A stretch of DNA of 8,552 nucleotides. Origin: Sulfurivirga caldicuralii (GTDB lineage Bacteria; Pseudomonadota; Gammaproteobacteria; Thiomicrospirales; Thiomicrospiraceae). A program made the translations under genes and the position numbers. Below the pieces are notes generated by a model. It saw only the letters and a program-made list of their open reading frames with translations, had not been told where the DNA came from and made no database searches. Positions within the stretch are counted from its first letter, which is position 1. Every line of letters begins with the position of its first letter. Below are positions 5,374 to 8,552 of the stretch, piece by piece. Location of the stretch: the NCBI GenBank assembly GCA_015661715.1, contig DQVN01000002.1, forward strand, positions 1 to 8,552, read 5' to 3'.

Positions 5374-6477
5374 ATGAGCAAAGAACGCATCGACACGCAG
5401 GATCCACACGTGATTCCCGTGGGCTACTGGCACTGGGAAGGCGATCTGATCCAATGCGACCTCTGCCCACGGGAGTGCACCCTGCGGGAGGGGCAGCGTG
5501 GTTTCTGCTTTATCCGCATGCGCCAGGACGACCAACTGTGGTTGACCAGTTATGGCCGCTCCAGTGGATTTGTCATCGACCCCATTGAGAAAAAACCGCT
5601 GAACCACTTTCTCCCGGGTACGCCAGTGCTCTCCTTCGGCACCGCGGGGTGTAATCTGGCCTGCAAATACTGTCAGAACTGGGATATGTCCAAAGCCCGC
5701 GACATGGATCGCCTCATGGATGAAGCCATGCCCAATGCCCTGGCGGAAGCGGCGGTGCGCACCGGCTGTCGTTCAGTCGCCTATACTTACAATGATCCGG
5801 TGATTTTCTTTGAATACGCCATTGATACCGCCAAAGCCTGCCGCCAGCGGGGTATCAAGAATGTGGCGGTCACCGCAGGCTATATCAACCCGGAACCCCG
5901 GATTGAGTTTTTCAAATGGATGGATGCGGCCAATATCGACCTCAAAGGCTTCAGCGAGGACTTTTACCGCAAACTCACGGGGGGACATTTACAACCGGTG
6001 CTGGATACCATCGAGTACGCTGTGAATGAAACGGACTGCTGGGTGGAGCTGACCACCCTGCTGATCCCCGGCCACAACGACAGCACAGCGGAGCTGGAAA
6101 AGATGGTGCGCTGGATTGTGGATCACCTGGGCGCAGATGTGCCCTTGCATTTCACCGCCTTCCATCCGGATTTCCGCATGCTGGATGTGCCGCCCACCCC
6201 GCCGGAAAGCCTGAATCGGGCGCGGCAAATCGCCATGGAAGCGGGCCTGCACTATGTCTATACCGGCAACGTGCTGGATCCTGCGGGCCAAAGCACTTAC
6301 TGTCCCAACTGTCATCAGATGGTCATCGGCCGGATGGGTTATGAAATCACCCACTGGGCCATTGAGTCCGGACAGTGCCGCTACTGCGCCCATCCGATTG
6401 CTGGGGTATTTGACAACCAACCCGGCGACTGGGGCAGTCGCCGGGTGCCTATCCGCCTGCAGCCGTCAATTCAGTAG
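5374..6477 (+). CDS. amrS: AmmeMemoRadiSam system radical SAM enzyme (PFL-activase-like)
   Basis: This 367-residue radical SAM enzyme belongs to the group often mislabelled pyruvate formate-lyase activating enzyme. The SAM-cluster motif C-x3-C-x2-C is C93, C97, C100 (CNLACKYCQNW). An N-terminal cysteine set C28, C31, C35, C45 (CDLCPRECTL, then GFC) precedes it and is characteristic of this family. C-terminal pairs C310/C313 (YCPNC) and C335/C338 (CRYC) look like a zinc ribbon or a second cluster site. Conserved YTYNDP, NIDLKGF and LIPGHNDS mark the barrel. The family co-occurs with AMMECR1 and MEMO proteins; the radical reaction and target are unknown. The ATG at 5374 follows AAGGTGA with good spacing; the GTG at 5365 lies within that site and is unlikely. 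The final bases overlap the opposing nuclease gene by seven, and a perfect 11-bp inverted repeat lies in codons near the end. Confidence 0.94.
   Translation: MSKERIDTQDPHVIPVGYWHWEGDLIQCDLCPRECTLREGQRGFCFIRMRQDDQLWLTSYGRSSGFVIDPIEKKPLNHFLPGTPVLSFGTAGCNLACKYCQNWDMSKARDMDRLMDEAMPNALAEAAVRTGCRSVAYTYNDPVIFFEYAIDTAKACRQRGIKNVAVTAGYINPEPRIEFFKWMDAANIDLKGFSEDFYRKLTGGHLQPVLDTIEYAVNETDCWVELTTLLIPGHNDSTAELEKMVRWIVDHLGADVPLHFTAFHPDFRMLDVPPTPPESLNRARQIAMEAGLHYVYTGNVLDPAGQSTYCPNCHQMVIGRMGYEITHWAIESGQCRYCAHPIAGVFDNQPGDWGSRRVPIRLQPSIQ
6420..6446 (-). terminator. Perfect hairpin within the radical SAM 3' coding end, likely terminator of the hemY-nuclease operon
   Basis: ACCCGGCGACT at 6420-6430 and AGTCGCCGGGT at 6436-6446 form a perfect 11-bp stem with a 5-base loop. 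On the minus strand the stem starts 24 bases after the nuclease stop codon and is followed by TGGTTGTC, moderately T-rich but not a clean T run. On the plus strand it lies about 30 bases before the radical SAM stop with no T run after it. It encodes PGDWGSRR in the radical SAM protein, so it does double duty if functional. Confidence 0.5.
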
Positions 6478-7358
6478 CGCGGGCGGCGGCGGTCAACCCG
6501 GTGAAGTTTGAACGCCTGGGGCTGAGAGGCCCGCTCCAGGCGGATTTCCTGCGCGTCTGGCAGACGCCAGAAAAAGTCCAGTCCGGTGCGCTGCTCCACC
6601 TGGTCAATGCTGACCACAAAGCGGCTCAATGGTTCATATCCCCGCACCGTCTGCGGCACGATAAACGCCAAGGCGTGCGGCTGGCCGGCGCGGTCAATAC
6701 CGATGAAAATCTTATAGAAGGCATCCGGCACATCAATCCAGGCGGTTTTCATATAACGGGGCTTTTCATCCCAGACCGGCCCGGTAACCACCCATAGCTC
6801 ACGGAATAGTTTGACAAAATGATCCATGGCTGCCTCTTCAATCCGCTGCCATAGTTTTTGATTCAAGCGGCTACGCTGGGGGGCGATATTGCTCATCAGA
6901 AAGGTGGCCCGCTGCGCTTCGCGACCGTAAAGCTTGGCGATGGCGTAGTTGGGCGCCATGTGCCCGCGGTTGTAACCGCTATTGCGGTAGTCATCCGGCG
7001 TAATATGGCGCAGGGTGCGCCAGTCCGCACGGAAAGGGGGGCGCTTGCCCACCCGGTAGCCGCCATTTTCAGGCACATACAGCCGATAAGTGACCCACAG
7101 GGGCGCGGCCTTCCATTCCGAGTAGGCCAGCATAAAGCCTGGATTGCGCAGCACATGGGCACTCCAGTGGGTCAGCCCGCCGAGCGTACTCTGCGGCACC
7201 CCCTGCCAGCTCATGGCCGGACGCGCCACATAGACCTCGTGGGCATACCAGCCCGCTCCCAGCAAACCCGCCAGCGCCAGGGCAAGCAGACGCTGGCGCA
7301 GGGTGCCGATCAACCCGCCTGATCGCTTAGCTTGCTTACGCCTGCGCTTTTTCGCCAT
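6471..7358 (-). CDS. Membrane-anchored DNA/RNA non-specific endonuclease (NUC1/EndA type)
   Basis: This 295-residue protein has a strongly basic N-terminus (residues 1-23), one hydrophobic segment (about 24-39) and a beta-beta-alpha-metal nuclease domain (about 75-280). It is probably held in the inner membrane with the nuclease outside. The catalytic motif is NRGHMAPN with H133 as general base and R131. SNIAPQ supplies N157, and LNQKLWQRIE supplies N166 and E174, matching N110, N119 and E127 of Serratia nuclease in spacing. The usual first Asp of DRGH is Asn here (N130). Such enzymes cut DNA and RNA without sequence specificity. The ATG at 7358 has AAGGA just upstream and overlaps the end of hemY by 23 bases, so translation is probably coupled. 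Its stop lies inside the radical SAM 3' end. Roles could be nutrient scavenging, DNA uptake or degrading incoming DNA; context with hemY does not decide. Confidence 0.88.
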   Translation of the reverse strand: MAKKRRRKQAKRSGGLIGTLRQRLLALALAGLLGAGWYAHEVYVARPAMSWQGVPQSTLGGLTHWSAHVLRNPGFMLAYSEWKAAPLWVTYRLYVPENGGYRVGKRPPFRADWRTLRHITPDDYRNSGYNRGHMAPNYAIAKLYGREAQRATFLMSNIAPQRSRLNQKLWQRIEEAAMDHFVKLFRELWVVTGPVWDEKPRYMKTAWIDVPDAFYKIFIGIDRAGQPHALAFIVPQTVRGYEPLSRFVVSIDQVEQRTGLDFFWRLPDAQEIRLERASQPQAFKLHRVDRRRPRY

Positions 7359-8552
7359 GGTTTTCCTTCAGCTTCAGCATCAACGATTCGGGAGCCAAAG
7401 CCTCCACGGCGGCCTGATAGGTTAACGCCGCCTGGGTATCGTCCCCTTCCGCCTGCAAACAACGCGCCAAGGTGGCGAACCCTTCCAGCGAGGGCTTCAA
7501 ATTGAGGGCTTCACGCAAATAAGCCTGCGCCTGTCCCCATAATTGGGCCCGGCAGGCCAGCCGTCCAGCGGTGAGCAATACCACCGCATCCTTGGGATGC
7601 TTTTTCAGCCACTTTTCCACGACTTTCAAGCGCTCAAAGGCCGGCCCCTCTTCCACTAAGCCATAGAGGTAGACCAAACGGGCATCCCAGTGTTTTTTCA
7701 ACGCCTGCTCAATCAGCGCCGCCAAGCCCGCCTGATCGCCGCCTAAAGCCAGGCGTCTTTCCACGTATGTAGCCAAAACTTCAGGATCCCGCCACCACTG
7801 CGCATCCAGATAGTGCCAGATATTTTCCAACGCCTCCAGCGTCTCTGCCTGGTGCAATAGCCCGATCCACATGCGCCGCTGCAATGCTTTCAATGCGTCT
7901 TTATCCAGCGCGCGGCTTTTTTCCAATTTTGGCATCAGCTCGCGTAGCGCGGCCCAGTGGCCCTGTTCAGCTAACAGATCCGCATACTCCGCCAGCACCG
8001 CCGGAGTATCCTCTCCCTGCTCCATCAAGGCTTGCAGAATAGCCAGCGCCTGATCCGGCGCCTGCTGGCGGCGTAAGCGCGCCTCCACCAAGGCAATGGT
8101 GGCATACTGCTCAGGATAGCGCTCGCGGGCCTCAGCCAAATAGCGATCCCGACGCTGAAAAGCCCCCTGGTTGTGGGCCATGCGTGCCGCAGCCAGGTAA
8201 TTCATTACCCCCTGGTCAGAATAACGGGCACTTTTGATCAGCATACGCTCGGCCCGCTTCCAATCGCCATGCTCACCTGCCAACAGGCCTGCGCCCACGC
8301 CCGCTTCCGCACGGGCCAGCCGTTTCAACGCCCGCCGTTCCCGCCAGCGATGCGGCAAGCGCCATAACCACAGCACCAATTGGATGCCGATGAACCCCAC
8401 CACCAGCACACCCAGCACCAACGCCACCGCCATTGTGGCGGACATCTCCACCACCCAATCACCCCACACCAGCGCCAGACGGCCATTGTCATACAGCGCC
8501 AGCGTGGCTAAGGCGGTCAAGGCCACAAATAAAATTACCACCCATAGCAGCC
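7336..8552 (-). CDS. hemY: HemY, TPR-containing inner-membrane protein (5' end beyond window)
   Basis: HemY is an inner-membrane tetratricopeptide protein normally encoded last in the hemCDXY cluster. It is associated with late haem/tetrapyrrole synthesis, but its biochemical role is unsettled. About 405 codons are visible. Two N-terminal membrane segments (about the first 20 residues and a second around 35-60) are separated by a short loop containing YDNGRLALVWGDW. A basic stretch (RWRERRALKRL) follows, and then helical TPR-like repeats to the end. GVMNYLAAARMAHNQG and the block RMWIGLLHQA match E. coli HemY (VVNYLLAAEAAQQRG, QAWIGLMDQA). The frame is still open at the right edge; a GTG at 8541 is an available start, but upstream in-frame codons (LLW) resemble the usual HemY N-terminus, so the true start is probably a few codons outside. 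hemX would be expected next on the right. The 3' end overlaps the nuclease start. Confidence 0.9.
   Translation of the reverse strand, partial: LLWVVILFVALTALATLALYDNGRLALVWGDWVVEMSATMAVALVLGVLVVGFIGIQLVLWLWRLPHRWRERRALKRLARAEAGVGAGLLAGEHGDWKRAERMLIKSARYSDQGVMNYLAAARMAHNQGAFQRRDRYLAEARERYPEQYATIALVEARLRRQQAPDQALAILQALMEQGEDTPAVLAEYADLLAEQGHWAALRELMPKLEKSRALDKDALKALQRRMWIGLLHQAETLEALENIWHYLDAQWWRDPEVLATYVERRLALGGDQAGLAALIEQALKKHWDARLVYLYGLVEEGPAFERLKVVEKWLKKHPKDAVVLLTAGRLACRAQLWGQAQAYLREALNLKPSLEGFATLARCLQAEGDDTQAALTYQAAVEALAPESLMLKLKENHGEKAQA

Noticed and set aside
1..8552. CRISPR array, tRNA, rRNA, insertion sequence or prophage remnant
   Set aside because: No regularly spaced repeats, cloverleaf, terminal inverted repeats or transposase/integrase motifs were seen; nearly all sequence is accounted for by ordinary chromosomal genes.

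Overview
The window looks like a compact, moderately high-GC gammaproteobacterial chromosome. The evidence is a MetR whose sequence closely follows the enterobacterial protein, a canonical PurU, an XthA with every catalytic residue in place, a Fre-type flavin reductase and a HemY. Gene content does not fix the genus. Genes are packed tightly with very short or negative spacing. I see no mobile element, CRISPR array, tRNA or rRNA, and no sign of recent gene transfer.

Layout, left to right. (1) 1-397 (+): the 3' end of an endonuclease/exonuclease/phosphatase (EEP) fold protein. (2) 436-1323 (+): metR, converging on (3) 1437-2294 (-): purU. The 113-bp gap between them holds an intrinsic terminator for purU, a run of helically phased A-tracts and a perfect GC palindrome. 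(4) 2345-3172 (+): xthA, joined by an ATGA overlap to (5) 3169-3819 (+): a Fre-like NAD(P)H-flavin reductase. (6) 3816-4421 (-) and 4486-5298 (-): AMMECR1-domain and MEMO-family proteins, divergent from (7) 5374-6477 (+): a radical SAM enzyme. These three form a complete AmmeMemoRadiSam locus. (8) 6471-7358 (-): a membrane-anchored DNA/RNA non-specific endonuclease, overlapping (9) 7336->8552 (-): hemY, whose start lies just outside the window.

How the genes may work together. metR and purU both belong to methionine/one-carbon folate metabolism. xthA and the flavin reductase are translationally coupled and both touch oxidative DNA damage, since the nuclease repairs it and free reduced flavin can drive it. 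The AmmeMemoRadiSam trio is the least understood part: three families that recur together across bacteria and archaea with no agreed reaction. Here they share a 75-bp divergent control region carrying a direct repeat and a small palindrome. The hemY-nuclease pair is an operon whose likely terminator lies inside the 3' coding end of the radical SAM gene.

The best candidate for an undescribed system is the AmmeMemoRadiSam locus. The name and the co-occurrence are known; the biochemical role is not.
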